Origin: an uncultured Bacillota bacterium
GTDB lineage: Bacteria; Bacillota; Clostridia; Peptostreptococcales; Anaerovoracaceae
Assembly (NCBI GenBank): GCA_949284065.1
Contig: CASDUO010000013.1
Location: 1 to 41,229, forward strand
DNA length: 41,229 nucleotides
Direction of reading: 5' to 3'
This document shows, piece after piece, positions 9,021 to 17,387 of this stretch. Every line of letters begins with the position of its first letter. Within the stretch, counting starts at the first letter, position 1. The position numbers and the translations under genes are program-made. Below the pieces are notes generated by a model. It saw only the letters and a program-made list of their open reading frames with translations, had not been told where the DNA came from and did no database searches.

Positions 9021-9758
9021 CGCGTGATGAGGCTGATGGCAGAGGAAAGAATCGAAGAAACGACAAAAGATAAGAAGACGGAGATCAGGACGGCATTTGC
9101 CAAAGCATTCCCCAACACGGTCCCGGTGCTGGCAGGTTATCTGGCCCTGGGCATCGGTTTTGGTGTCCTTATGGAAACCAGCGGGTACGGAGCAGGATGG
9201 TCCGTTCTTGCCAGTGTCATGATATTCGGCGGCAGTATACAGTATGTGGCCATCACCCTTTTTTCCCAGCCTTTCGCGCCCCTCAACGCATTTTTCCTCA
9301 GTCTGCTGGTGAACATAAGACATATTTTTTACGGCATATCCATGTTCAAAAAATATAACGGTCTGGGAAAGATACGGTACTTCCTCATATTCGCCCTGAC
9401 AGATGAAACATATTCCATAACTTCGGCCATAACACCGCCGGACGATGTGAACAAAAAATATTTCTATTTTTTCATATCGTTTTTAGACTATACGTATTGG
9501 ATCATAGGCTCCTTTATAGGAGGTCTTTTGGGAGCGGTCCTCGAGTTCAACAGCCAGGGTATAGATTTTGTCCTGACGGCTTTGTTCACAGTGCTGTTCG
9601 TAGACCAGGTGAGGACCGGAGGGAACAGGATCCCGGGAGCCATAGGCATAATATGCGCCACTTTAGCCACGGTGATATTAGGGCCGGACAATATGGTCAT
9701 AGGAGCTATGGTGCTGATAATGGTCACATTGCTTGCAGGAAGGAGGAAACTATGCTGA
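9003..9758 (+). CDS. azlC: AzlC family branched-chain amino-acid exporter, large subunit
   Basis: Large membrane subunit of an AzlCD-type (LIV-E family) amino-acid exporter. After a hydrophilic N-terminus the family motif PVLAGYLALGIGFGVLM appears, then several hydrophobic helices including SVLASVMIFGGSIQYVAI and SLLVNIRHIFYGISM. Start choice is uncertain: the TTG at 9003 has GGAGG six bases upstream but lies inside a strong hairpin, while ATG 9036 gives MAEERIEETTKDKK and family-like length with a poor Shine-Dalgarno. It overlaps azlD by seven bases (azlD starts at 9752). Substrate cannot be read from sequence; branched-chain amino acids are the family precedent. Confidence 0.9.
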   Translation: MLFAGLRVMRLMAEERIEETTKDKKTEIRTAFAKAFPNTVPVLAGYLALGIGFGVLMETSGYGAGWSVLASVMIFGGSIQYVAITLFSQPFAPLNAFFLSLLVNIRHIFYGISMFKKYNGLGKIRYFLIFALTDETYSITSAITPPDDVNKKYFYFFISFLDYTYWIIGSFIGGLLGAVLEFNSQGIDFVLTALFTVLFVDQVRTGGNRIPGAIGIICATLATVILGPDNMVIGAMVLIMVTLLAGRRKLC

Positions 9759-10081
9759 GCGGTACCGAACTTGTGCTCACATTCCTGGCTTTGGGAGCAG
9801 GCACTCTTTTGACACGGGCTGTGCCCTTCGTGGTTTTCCCCGAAGGGAAAAAACGCCCGCCCATCGTGGATTACCTGGGGAAAGTGCTGCCGCCGGCCAT
9901 GATAGGATTCCTCATAGTCTACTGTCTCAAAGAAACGGAAGTGACGGCCTGGCCCTACGGTATACCGGAACTACTTTCCATAGCTGTTACGGCAGGGCTC
10001 CACATATGGCGGGGGAATTTCCTGATAAGCATTGCCGCAGGAACATTGCTTTACATGTTCCTGATACAGAATATATTTTGA
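9752..10081 (+). CDS. azlD: AzlD family exporter, small membrane subunit
   Basis: Small partner of AzlC, 109 residues with about four hydrophobic helices: LVLTFLALGAGTLLTRAVPF (family motif around LTRAVPF), VLPPAMIGFLIVYCL, LLSIAVTAGLHIW and FLISIAAGTLLYMFLI. The ATG at 9752 follows a perfect AGGAGG (9741-9746), and the gene overlaps the end of azlC, so the two are made together. The longer open frame starting upstream is an overlap artefact of azlC. Confidence 0.93.
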   Translation: MLSGTELVLTFLALGAGTLLTRAVPFVVFPEGKKRPPIVDYLGKVLPPAMIGFLIVYCLKETEVTAWPYGIPELLSIAVTAGLHIWRGNFLISIAAGTLLYMFLIQNIF

Positions 10082-10146
10082 TACTGCCGGTATATGACAG
10101 CCCTTTTCAGGATCATGGGGCTGCGGCACCGAAAAGCATATTGATA

Positions 10147-10181
10147 TTGCTAAAGACACGTATTTTCCATATAATACGTGT
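10147..10181 (+). promoter_or_regulatory. glnA promoter with palindromic operator
   Basis: TTGCTA (10147-10152), 17-bp spacer, TATAAT (10170-10175). A 9-bp inverted repeat ACACGTATT (10156-10164) / AATACGTGT (10173-10181), with an 8-bp spacer, covers the spacer and -10 box. A protein bound there would block RNA polymerase. The sequence does not fit the GlnR/TnrA consensus TGTNAN7TNACA. Confidence 0.65.
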
Positions 10182-10258
10182 GTATGAAATAAGAGGCCAG
10201 GATATTTGGCGCTACACTTGTTCAAATAATACTCTATGAGGAATGTCAGGAGAAAAAA

Positions 10259-11692
10259 ATGTTCAAAACTTATGAAGAAGCAAGAAAATTTATTGACGAC
10301 AATGACATCGAAATGATCGATTTTATGACCATCGATATCGACGGGAGGTGGAGACATCTCACTGTGCCTGCAGACAGATTCGACGAGGACACCTTGAAAA
10401 ACGGCATAGGATTCGACGGGAGCAATTACGGTTTCGCACCGGTGGAGAAAAGCGACATGGTATTCGTTCCCGATCTCACATCCGCTTCGCTGGATCAGTT
10501 CATGGAGATACCGACCCTTTCCATGATAGGGGACGTGTTCGTGATAGACAGACCCCATAACAGACATTTCGACCAGGATCCGAGGAATGTTTCAAAGCAT
10601 GCAGAGGAATATATGAGATCGACGGGGATAGCCGACGAGATAAAGATAGGACCGGAGTTTGAATTCCATGTGTTCAATCATGTAAGCTATTGCACCGATC
10701 CCAATAAATGCGGTTTTGAGATAGACTCTTATCAGGCCGAGTGGAACAAAGGCAATACAGAAAGAGAAAATCTGGGATATAAAATGAATCACAAGGCAGG
10801 TTATCACATGGCGCCGCCTCAGGATGTCCTCTATGATTTCAGGAGCAGGGCATGTATGAGGATGGAGAAACAGGGTATCAAGGTGAAATATCACCATCAC
10901 GAAGTGGGCGGACCGGGACAGCTTGAGATCGAAGTGGAATTCGGGGGTCTGACCGAGATGGCGGACAAAACCATGATGACCAAGTACATAATAAAGAACC
11001 AGGCAATAGAAGAAGGGCTTTCCGCCACTTTCATGCCCAAGCCCATATATGACGAGGCAGGGAACGGACTGCACGTACATATGCACATGTTCAAAAATGG
11101 CGAGCCGATCTTTTACGATGAAAACGGATACTCTCAGCTGAGCAAGGAGGCTTTGTATTTCATCGGCGGCCTTCTCAGACATATAGGTGCTGTCTGTGCC
11201 TTCACCAACCCGAGCACCAATTCCTTCAAAAGACTGGTGCCCGGATATGAGGCCCCGGTAACTGTGGGATTCGCTACGGCCAACAGGAGCTCAGTTATAA
11301 GGATACCGGCATATGCCAAGGATCCGGACAAAAAAAGGTTCGAACTGAGGAATCCCGACGGGACCTGTAACCCCTACTATGCATATGCGGCTATCCTCAT
11401 GGCTGGATTGGACGGCATAAAAAACAAGATCGATCCCGTGGCAGACGGAAACGGGCCTTACGACATAAACCTTTACAACCTGTCAGATGAAGAGAAGAAG
11501 AAGATAAAGGGACTTCCGAAATCTTTAGGGTCCGCACTCAAGGCTCTGGAAAGAGACCACGAATTCCTGACGCAGGGCGGAGTGTTCCCGGAGAAGCTCA
11601 TAGAGCTTTGGATAAAGAAGAGAAGGGAAGACCTACGGCGACATATCGAGATGCCTACTCCGGTGGATTTCGATATGTACTATGACTTATAG
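10259..11692 (+). CDS. glnA: Glutamine synthetase, type I
   Basis: ATP-dependent formation of glutamine from glutamate and ammonia; dodecameric cytosolic enzyme. GSI features are visible: GFDGSNYGFAPVEKSDM (51-67), the metal-binding GPEFEF (131-136), GNGLHVHM (269-276), NPSTNSFKRLVPGYEAPV (317-334), and R-rich NRSSVIRIP. The segment YDINLYNLSDEE (401-412) aligns with the adenylylation loop NLYDLPPEE of the beta subtype, including a tyrosine at 406, and the 477-residue length also resembles GSI-beta more than the shorter alpha form of Bacillus. Start ATG has CAGGAG at 10246-10251. Transcription probably begins near 10182 and ends at the hairpin after the gene. Confidence 0.96.
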   Translation: MFKTYEEARKFIDDNDIEMIDFMTIDIDGRWRHLTVPADRFDEDTLKNGIGFDGSNYGFAPVEKSDMVFVPDLTSASLDQFMEIPTLSMIGDVFVIDRPHNRHFDQDPRNVSKHAEEYMRSTGIADEIKIGPEFEFHVFNHVSYCTDPNKCGFEIDSYQAEWNKGNTERENLGYKMNHKAGYHMAPPQDVLYDFRSRACMRMEKQGIKVKYHHHEVGGPGQLEIEVEFGGLTEMADKTMMTKYIIKNQAIEEGLSATFMPKPIYDEAGNGLHVHMHMFKNGEPIFYDENGYSQLSKEALYFIGGLLRHIGAVCAFTNPSTNSFKRLVPGYEAPVTVGFATANRSSVIRIPAYAKDPDKKRFELRNPDGTCNPYYAYAAILMAGLDGIKNKIDPVADGNGPYDINLYNLSDEEKKKIKGLPKSLGSALKALERDHEFLTQGGVFPEKLIELWIKKRREDLRRHIEMPTPVDFDMYYDL

Positions 11693-11728
11693 GGAATTTT
11701 GGCAGGATCCAAGATCCTAAGGATGATA

Positions 11729-11756
11729 AAAGCCGTACCTTCTGAGGTACGGCTTT
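11729..11756. terminator. Bidirectional terminator between glnA and crotonase
   Basis: Perfect 12-bp stem AAAGCCGTACCT (11729-11740) / AGGTACGGCTTT (11745-11756), loop TCTG. It sits between convergent genes. U-rich flanks are short on both strands. Confidence 0.8.
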
Positions 11757-11783
11757 CGTGTTCCTGTCAAGATATATACGTTA

Positions 11784-12560
11784 CTATTTATTTTTGAACT
11801 TTGCTTCTCTTTTTTCCAAAAATGCACCCATGCCTTCAGTTTTATCTTCAGAGCTGAAAGGTGCGGTGAAAGTCTCGATCTCAAAAGAAGAAGCCGTCTT
11901 CATATCCAGATCGTAACCGACATTTATAGCCGTTTTGGCAGAACCCACTGCAATAGGAGCATTTTTGATTATGTTCGCAGCCAGCTTTTCCGCTGCATCC
12001 ATAAGCTCTTCAGCGGGAACGACTTCTTCTACCAGACCGATCTCCTTAGCTGTGGAGCCGTTTATGATCTCGCCGGTGAATATGAGTTTTTTTGCCATGC
12101 CCTTGCCTATAAGACGGGGCAGTCTCTGTGTGCCGCCAAAGCCGGGGATTATGCCGAGGCCCACTTCAGGCTGACCGAATTTTGCCTTTTCAGATGCGAT
12201 GCGTATATCACAGGCCATCGCCAGTTCGCAGCCGCCGCCTAAGGCGAAGCCGTTCACTGCGGCGATCACGGGTTTCTCTATGGTTTCTATCAGGTTCATC
12301 ACATTGTGGCCTCTTATCATCATGGCTCTTCCTTCGTTGGCGTTCATGGCATGCATGGCAGCGATGTCTGCGCCGGCGACAAAAGCCTTGCCCTCACCCG
12401 TGAGTATTGCAGCTCTCACATCGTCATCCTTAGAGATCTCATAAAAAGCAGTGAACAATTCGTCAAGGACGTCGTTGTTCAGAGCGTTCATGGCTTTGGG
12501 TCTGTCTATGGTCACATAGGCAATATTGTTTTTCTTTTCATATCTGATATTTTCAAACAT
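11784..12560 (-). CDS. crt: Enoyl-CoA hydratase / crotonase
   Basis: Crotonase-fold hydratase, probably 3-hydroxybutyryl-CoA dehydratase in butyrate-type fermentation or fatty-acid breakdown. N-terminal RPKAMNALNNDVLDEL, the oxyanion-hole loop FVAGADIAAM, ALGGGCELAMACD with Glu112 and FGQPEVGLGIIPGFGG with Glu132: both catalytic glutamates of hydratases are present. The length of 258 residues is standard. Start ATG follows AGGAGG on the minus strand about nine bases upstream. Other butyrate genes (thl, hbd, bcd, etf) are not adjacent, so the substrate is inferred from family. Confidence 0.93.
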   Translation of the reverse strand: MFENIRYEKKNNIAYVTIDRPKAMNALNNDVLDELFTAFYEISKDDDVRAAILTGEGKAFVAGADIAAMHAMNANEGRAMMIRGHNVMNLIETIEKPVIAAVNGFALGGGCELAMACDIRIASEKAKFGQPEVGLGIIPGFGGTQRLPRLIGKGMAKKLIFTGEIINGSTAKEIGLVEEVVPAEELMDAAEKLAANIIKNAPIAVGSAKTAINVGYDLDMKTASSFEIETFTAPFSSEDKTEGMGAFLEKREAKFKNK

Positions 12561-12641
12561 CTGCGCTTCCTCCTAAAACGAACACAAACTTACGATAAAC
12601 AAAACATAATGCATCTTCACAAACAATGTTAACATATGACC

Positions 12642-12716
12642 GGATCCATATCAAGGAAGCCCGGGACCGGTGCTGCCTGCTCGTTTGATGGATCCTTCTG
12701 AGTTTTCAAAGGATCC
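12642..12716. repeat. Three GGATCC repeats forming alternative hairpins
   Basis: GGATCCAT (12642-12649) can pair with ATGGATCC (12688-12695), extended by CAA/TTG with a two-base bulge, or GGATCCTT (12690-12697) can pair with AAGGATCC (12709-12716). The two structures share 12690-12695 and exclude each other. The stretch lies between fic and crt, both on the minus strand, so it is either the fic terminator region or the crt leader. No T-run is present. Confidence 0.5.
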
Positions 12717-12720
12717 GTTC

Positions 12721-13338
12721 TTATTCCCGGAGGTTCCTCAGATCCTTTGCGTTGTAAGTGTGATAGCCTTCATAGTAGTAACTATGATCTATGCCTTTCA
12801 TGAATATATCACGGTCGTTTATACTATATGTCAACGCTTCTTTCAGAATATGTTTGATTTCTATGTCCCTTATCGGGCTGCGCTCCATGGCAAGGAGATA
12901 ATCATCTTTATCGATCTTGCTCCAATCGGTCACCTGTCCCAGTTCATGTTTGAGGATCACATCCAGCCATATCCTCATGCTCCTTCCGTTCCCTTCGCTA
13001 AAGGGATGAGCAACATTCATTTCGACATATTTTTCTATTATCTCATCAAATGTGGATTGAGGCATGGTTTCTATAGTTTTCAATGTATCGTCAAGAAATA
13101 TGGCCGGGGCGAATCTGAAGTTGCCCTTTGAAAGATTTACTGATCTTATCTTTCCGGTAAAATCATATATCTCACCGAACAGGTGCTCATGTATCACAGC
13201 AAGGCTCCCGAAGGTCCCCGGTTCGAGTCTGTCCAGCATTCCGGTTTCAAACATCTCTATGGCCTTTTGCTTGCTTATCCGTTCTTCTTCCTTTGCGAGA
13301 TCATGAGAACTTGTTATCCCTAATTTGTTTTCTATCAT
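12721..13338 (-). CDS. Fic/DOC family protein (protein AMPylase-like)
   Basis: Fic-domain enzyme; members usually transfer AMP from ATP to a hydroxyl side chain of a target protein. The full active-site motif HPFSEGNGR (111-119) with the catalytic histidine and anion-binding loop is present, as is the FTGKIRSVNLSKG flap segment (60-72). N-terminal SHDLAKEEERISKQKAIEMFE is typical of short Firmicute Fic proteins. I see no inhibitory [S/T]xxxE[G/N] helix in the protein and no small antitoxin gene beside it. Start ATG follows GGAAAGGG on the minus strand. Length is 205 residues. Role could be toxin, housekeeping modifier, or selfish; not decidable here. Confidence 0.9.
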   Translation of the reverse strand: MIENKLGITSSHDLAKEEERISKQKAIEMFETGMLDRLEPGTFGSLAVIHEHLFGEIYDFTGKIRSVNLSKGNFRFAPAIFLDDTLKTIETMPQSTFDEIIEKYVEMNVAHPFSEGNGRSMRIWLDVILKHELGQVTDWSKIDKDDYLLAMERSPIRDIEIKHILKEALTYSINDRDIFMKGIDHSYYYEGYHTYNAKDLRNLRE

Positions 13339-13360
13339 ATCTTTCCCTTTCCTGATATAT

Positions 13361-13369
13361 ATTATACCA
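13361..13369 (-). promoter_or_regulatory. Extended -10 promoter for fic
   Basis: On the minus strand TGGTATAAT (TG-N-TATAAT, TATAAT at 13366-13361) lies 23 bases before the fic start. There is no good -35 box. Confidence 0.6.
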
Positions 13370-13566
13370 TATCAATTCTAATAAGTGTTTACATCGTTTA
13401 AGCCATGCCTGTCCTTATCGAGAATGAAATATAGTCCACATGGCGCAAGTCGCTGTAGAGGATGGGATCCGTTTGATATATAATCACACCCCGGCCAGAT
13501 CATCGCTGAGATTTAACATGCATTTTACTTGGAATTTACTTTTGGGGATTTCGGAGACCGGTGATG

Positions 13567-13575
13567 TGATATAAA
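13567..13575 (+). promoter_or_regulatory. Extended -10 promoter for ppx-ppk1
   Basis: TGATATAAA (TG-N-TATAAA) at 13567-13575, about 70 bases before the ppx start; -35 box not evident. Confidence 0.5.
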
Positions 13576-13647
13576 ATCAGAATGATAAGACTGTGAAATC
13601 GATGATGTTCACATATATTTCGTACAGAAAGGGCGGAGGTGATATGT

Positions 13648-14568
13648 ATGGAGATATACGGGATAATAGATGTGGGGTCCAACACCATCAGGCTGTCCAT
13701 ATACCGCTGCGGTGATGATGGAGACATAAGGAGACTGGTCCACCGCAAGGAGATGGCCGGGCTGGCGGGCTATGTGCAGGATGGTGAATTGACGAAGGCG
13801 GGCATAGAGACCGCATCCAGGATACTGAATGCTTTCAAGAGACTGCTGGACAATCTGGACGTCGGCAAAGTGTACGCCTTCGCAACGGCGTCTCTTCGTA
13901 ACATATGCAATACAGATCAGGCCCTGCGGTCAATATATAAGGCTACGGGCATAAAGGTGGACGTGCTTTCGGGAGAAAAGGAAGGGATGCTTTCATTCAA
14001 AGGAGCCATAGAGAACTGCGGTTGTTCTGCAGGGCTTCTTGTAGATCTGGGCGGAGGATCCACTGAACTGGTGAAGTTCAAAGGAAAAGAGGACATAGAG
14101 GCCACATACAGCGTTGCAGCAGGTTCCCTTTCCCTGTACCGGCGATATGTGAAGGGACTCTTGCCCACTAAGGAAGAATGTGAGGGGATGAAAGAGTATT
14201 TCACCGAATTGGTGAATGAGGGACTTGAAGATCTCCATACGGCACCGGTCATATGCGGTGTAGGGGGAACGGTGCGAACTGTTTCCAAACTCATAAATTA
14301 CCGGCTGGGCAGACCTGTGACACATAATCATTTTACGGCAGAGGAACTCAAGGACATCTACAGGTTCTTGCGGCAGGGAGACAGAGACAGCCTGGATCTC
14401 ATGCTGAGGGTGGCTCCGGACCGCATACACACCACGATACCGGGTATGATCGCATTGAGGTCTGTAGTCAAGACATTTGGATGCAATACGGTCATGGTGA
14501 GCACTACCGGTGTCCGGGAAGGATATCTTTACTATAAACTGACTTCCGAAAAGGAGGCGAAAGGATGA
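13648..14568 (+). CDS. ppx: Ppx/GppA family exopolyphosphatase
   Basis: ASKHA-fold phosphatase that releases phosphate from polyphosphate ends or hydrolyses pppGpp. The product from ATG 13648 begins MEIYGIIDVGSNTIRLSIYR, the family phosphate-1 motif; LLVDLGGGSTELVKF is phosphate-2; GVGGTVRTVSKL is the later ATPase-like motif. At 306 residues it is the short two-domain form lacking the C-terminal HD-like region of enterobacterial Ppx. A GGAGGTGAT at 13635-13643 fits the ATG at 13648; an in-frame GTG at 13639 lies inside that site and is rejected. It overlaps ppk1 (ATGA), so synthesis and breakdown of polyphosphate are encoded together. Confidence 0.94.
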   Translation: MEIYGIIDVGSNTIRLSIYRCGDDGDIRRLVHRKEMAGLAGYVQDGELTKAGIETASRILNAFKRLLDNLDVGKVYAFATASLRNICNTDQALRSIYKATGIKVDVLSGEKEGMLSFKGAIENCGCSAGLLVDLGGGSTELVKFKGKEDIEATYSVAAGSLSLYRRYVKGLLPTKEECEGMKEYFTELVNEGLEDLHTAPVICGVGGTVRTVSKLINYRLGRPVTHNHFTAEELKDIYRFLRQGDRDSLDLMLRVAPDRIHTTIPGMIALRSVVKTFGCNTVMVSTTGVREGYLYYKLTSEKEAKG

Positions 14569-16694
14569 ATCGCGGAAATTTTGACCTCAATACGGAATAC
14601 ACCCAGAACAGGGAGTTGTCGTGGCTGAAGTTCAATGAAAGGGTCCTTGAGGAGGCGTCAGATCCTACGGTGCCCCTTGCGGAAAAGATGAAGTTCGTGG
14701 AGATATTCACCAATAATCTGGACGAATTCTTTATGATAAGAGTAGGCTCTCTGTCTGACATGGCCCTGGTGAAAGAGGAGCATATAGATAATAAGACCGG
14801 CATGACTTCAGACGAGCAGCTCCAGGCGATCTTCAAGGCATGCGCCCCTTTGTACAAGGAAAGGGACAGGGTATATAAAGAGGTGGACGAAGGGCTGAAA
14901 AAACACGGCATATGCAGGGTGACTATGGATGAGCTGAAAAGCAAGGAGAGAAAACTGGCTGAAGGGTGGATGCAAAACCAGATCATACCCATGCTTTCTC
15001 CGCAGATAATAGATATGCATCATCCCTTTCCCCATCTTGCTAGCAAACAGGTGAACATAATCCTCAGGCTCGGCGTGGACGGATCCAACGCCTTCGGCAT
15101 CATACCTATCCCCAAGGAGCTCCCGCTGTTCTTACCTCTGGAAGGCCCGGGAATAAGGTTCGTGCTCCTGGAAGATGTGATGCTGGAATATGCAGATAAG
15201 GTTTTCCGGTCGGTCAAAGTGAAGGATAAGGCAGTCTTTTCCATTACACGAAACGCAGACATAGCTCCGGAGGACGAGGCATTCGATGTGGATGAGGATT
15301 ACAGACAGCTGATGCGTAAAGTGATACACAAGCGCTTCCAGCTTGCACCGGTCAGATTGGAGATACAGAACAACGACAGCAGTGAGATACAGGACTTTTT
15401 GTGCAAAAAACTGAAACTGGGATCGGAGCAGGTGTTCCATACGAAGGCCCCTGTGGTTTTGAAGTACATCTATCAGATAATCGATCTTTTCACACCGGAG
15501 CAAACGGCGGCCCTGTGTGAACCGCCTTACTCACCCAGATGGCCGGGATCCGTAGACAAAAACCGCAGCCTCATAGCCCAGGTACTTGAAAAGGATATCA
15601 TGCTTTTTTATCCCTATGAAAGCATGGAACCTTTCCTGCAGATGGTGAGAGAGGCGGCAGGGGATCCGGACGTAGTGTCGATCAAAATAACCATATACAG
15701 GCTTGCCGCCAAGGCTAAACTTGTGGAATATCTCTGCGCAGCGGCGGAAAACGGAAAGTCCGTAACTGTGCTGATGGAACTCAGAGCCAGGTTCGACGAG
15801 CAGAACAACATCCTTTGGGCAGAGCGGCTCGAGGAAGCGGGATGCGCCATACTGTACGGTACGGAGAACATAAAGGTGCATTCCAAAGTATGCCTCATAA
15901 CGAGAAAAAGCAAAAAAAGGCTCCAGTATATAACTCAGGTAGGTACGGGGAATTATCACGAAAAAACGGCAGGGCTCTACACCGATGTGTCCCTGATGAC
16001 TGCAGATGAGACCATAGGGTCCGACGCCGTGGCATTTTTCCAGGATCTGGCCATGGTGAATCTGGGCGGGATATACAAGAAGCTTTTGAATTCTCCTTTA
16101 CGGCTGAGGGACAATGTCATGGCTCTCATAGATCAGGAGATAGAGAAGAAAAGCGACGGATATATATTCCTGAAGCTGAACTCCCTTTCCGACCGTAAGA
16201 TAATCGACAAGCTGGTGGAGGCGTCTATGGCAGGAGTCAGGGTGGACATGAACATCAGGGGCATATGCTGCCTGCGCCCGGGTGTGAAGGGATATACGGA
16301 GAATATAAGGGTGTTTTCCATCGTAGGCAGGTTTTTGGAGCACACCAGGATATATTGTTTCGGCAAAGACGAAGGGGCAAAGATGTACATATCCTCTGCG
16401 GATTTTATGACCAGGAACACGGAAAGGCGGGTGGAGATAGCCTGTCCCGTAGAGGATGCGGATGTGCGTAAAAAAATGTTTGCCATGATAGAGGAACTTA
16501 AAAAAGACAACGTAAAGGCACGAAATCTCGAAAAAGACGGCACATATAGCAAGATCGCCGGCAAGGGCGAGAAGTATTCGTGTCAACTCAGGTTCATGAT
16601 GATGGAACAGGAGACCCCCACCGAAGCCGGACGCAGGGCACCGGGAAGCGAGGGTCTGATCCGAAAATTCAAGAGATGGTTCACCGGGCAGTGA
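14565..16694 (+). CDS. ppk1: Polyphosphate kinase 1
   Basis: Reversibly polymerises the gamma phosphate of ATP into polyphosphate. N-terminal domain begins NRELSWLKFNERVLEEA; the middle domain has MHHPFPHL; the two phospholipase-D-like catalytic domains carry ENIKVHSKVCLITRK, in which His439 matches the autophosphorylated histidine, and HTRIYCFGKDEGAKMYISSAD. The 709 residues are full length. Start overlaps the ppx stop. Its 3' end overlaps the convergent thiT gene by 14 bases, so there is no room for a separate terminator between them. Confidence 0.97.
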   Translation: MNRGNFDLNTEYTQNRELSWLKFNERVLEEASDPTVPLAEKMKFVEIFTNNLDEFFMIRVGSLSDMALVKEEHIDNKTGMTSDEQLQAIFKACAPLYKERDRVYKEVDEGLKKHGICRVTMDELKSKERKLAEGWMQNQIIPMLSPQIIDMHHPFPHLASKQVNIILRLGVDGSNAFGIIPIPKELPLFLPLEGPGIRFVLLEDVMLEYADKVFRSVKVKDKAVFSITRNADIAPEDEAFDVDEDYRQLMRKVIHKRFQLAPVRLEIQNNDSSEIQDFLCKKLKLGSEQVFHTKAPVVLKYIYQIIDLFTPEQTAALCEPPYSPRWPGSVDKNRSLIAQVLEKDIMLFYPYESMEPFLQMVREAAGDPDVVSIKITIYRLAAKAKLVEYLCAAAENGKSVTVLMELRARFDEQNNILWAERLEEAGCAILYGTENIKVHSKVCLITRKSKKRLQYITQVGTGNYHEKTAGLYTDVSLMTADETIGSDAVAFFQDLAMVNLGGIYKKLLNSPLRLRDNVMALIDQEIEKKSDGYIFLKLNSLSDRKIIDKLVEASMAGVRVDMNIRGICCLRPGVKGYTENIRVFSIVGRFLEHTRIYCFGKDEGAKMYISSADFMTRNTERRVEIACPVEDADVRKKMFAMIEELKKDNVKARNLEKDGTYSKIAGKGEKYSCQLRFMMMEQETPTEAGRRAPGSEGLIRKFKRWFTGQ

Positions 16695-17337
16695 CCTGAT
16701 CCCCCTCTGCCTCTTTTCTGAGACGTCTGAAAAAATTCGAAATGGAAGGTATGAACAGTATGGCAGCTGTTATGGCTCCTTCCACGGCCAGATATGTGGC
16801 GTTGTACCACAGGGACCATGTCAGCGCGTTGAAACCTTCAGGAGCGTATGAACCGAAGAATATGACTCCCGAGAGCACGGCACATGCGTATCTGCAAAGG
16901 ACTCCGAAAAGATATACGCAGGGCAGCGGGAATTTTTCCACGTTCCTGAATATGCCTCCGAATGCCAAAGCGCCGAAGGCCAGTGGATAATCTATGAGCA
17001 TCTGCGCGGGATGGATGACATAGGGCGCGATGATAAGGTTCAAAAGACCTACACATATACCGACCATGAGGCCCCGTCTGACTCCGAAGAAATATGCGGC
17101 CAATGCTATGGGCAGCATACCGAAAGGGGTGACGGAACCGCCCTGAGGCATCCTGAAAAGTACGATGGAACTGAGGACCATGGAAAGGGCCACCAGTATG
17201 GCGGATATCACCAAAGCCTTGGTGTCGGGCTTCTTGCTTTTCCCCGAAATGAGTATGGTGAGGAAAAGTATCAAAATAACTATAACGGTCACGACCTGTC
17301 CTAAAGTGGACTCAAAGAACGTCTGCAAATCTGCCAT
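16681..17337 (-). CDS. thiT: ECF thiamine transporter S component ThiT
   Basis: Substrate-binding membrane subunit of an energy-coupling-factor transporter for thiamine. Six or so hydrophobic helices are visible; the signature FRMPQGGSVTPFGMLPI (61-77) and the later HPAQMLIDYPLAFGAL (109-124) match ThiT. I set the start at ATG 17337, seven bases after AGGAGG (17350-17345); an upstream in-frame ATG at 17355 would place that site inside the gene. A TPP riboswitch precedes it, which independently supports thiamine. The EcfA/A'/T energising module is not in this window and is presumably shared. Confidence 0.94.
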   Translation of the reverse strand: MADLQTFFESTLGQVVTVIVILILFLTILISGKSKKPDTKALVISAILVALSMVLSSIVLFRMPQGGSVTPFGMLPIALAAYFFGVRRGLMVGICVGLLNLIIAPYVIHPAQMLIDYPLAFGALAFGGIFRNVEKFPLPCVYLFGVLCRYACAVLSGVIFFGSYAPEGFNALTWSLWYNATYLAVEGAITAAILFIPSISNFFRRLRKEAEGDQVTAR

Positions 17338-17344
17338 AAAAAAA

Positions 17345-17364
17345 CCTCCTGACATAACAAGAGG
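17345..17364 (-). promoter_or_regulatory. Hairpin sequestering the thiT Shine-Dalgarno
   Basis: On the minus strand CCTCTT (17364-17359) can pair with AGGAGG (17350-17345), with an eight-base loop, just downstream of the TPP aptamer. This is a likely expression platform acting on translation; the T7 run after it could also support weak termination. Confidence 0.55.
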
Positions 17365-17387
17365 GGAACAGGTGCAAAAGCACGTTT

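Larger units (their letters stand above)
13339..13647. other. Divergent intergenic region fic / ppx
   Basis: 309 bases without a gene. It holds the fic promoter on the left and an extended -10 (TGATATAAA) on the right. Between about 13380 and 13560 I see nothing recognisable: no repeat, RNA gene or coding frame with a ribosome-binding site. Confidence 0.7.
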
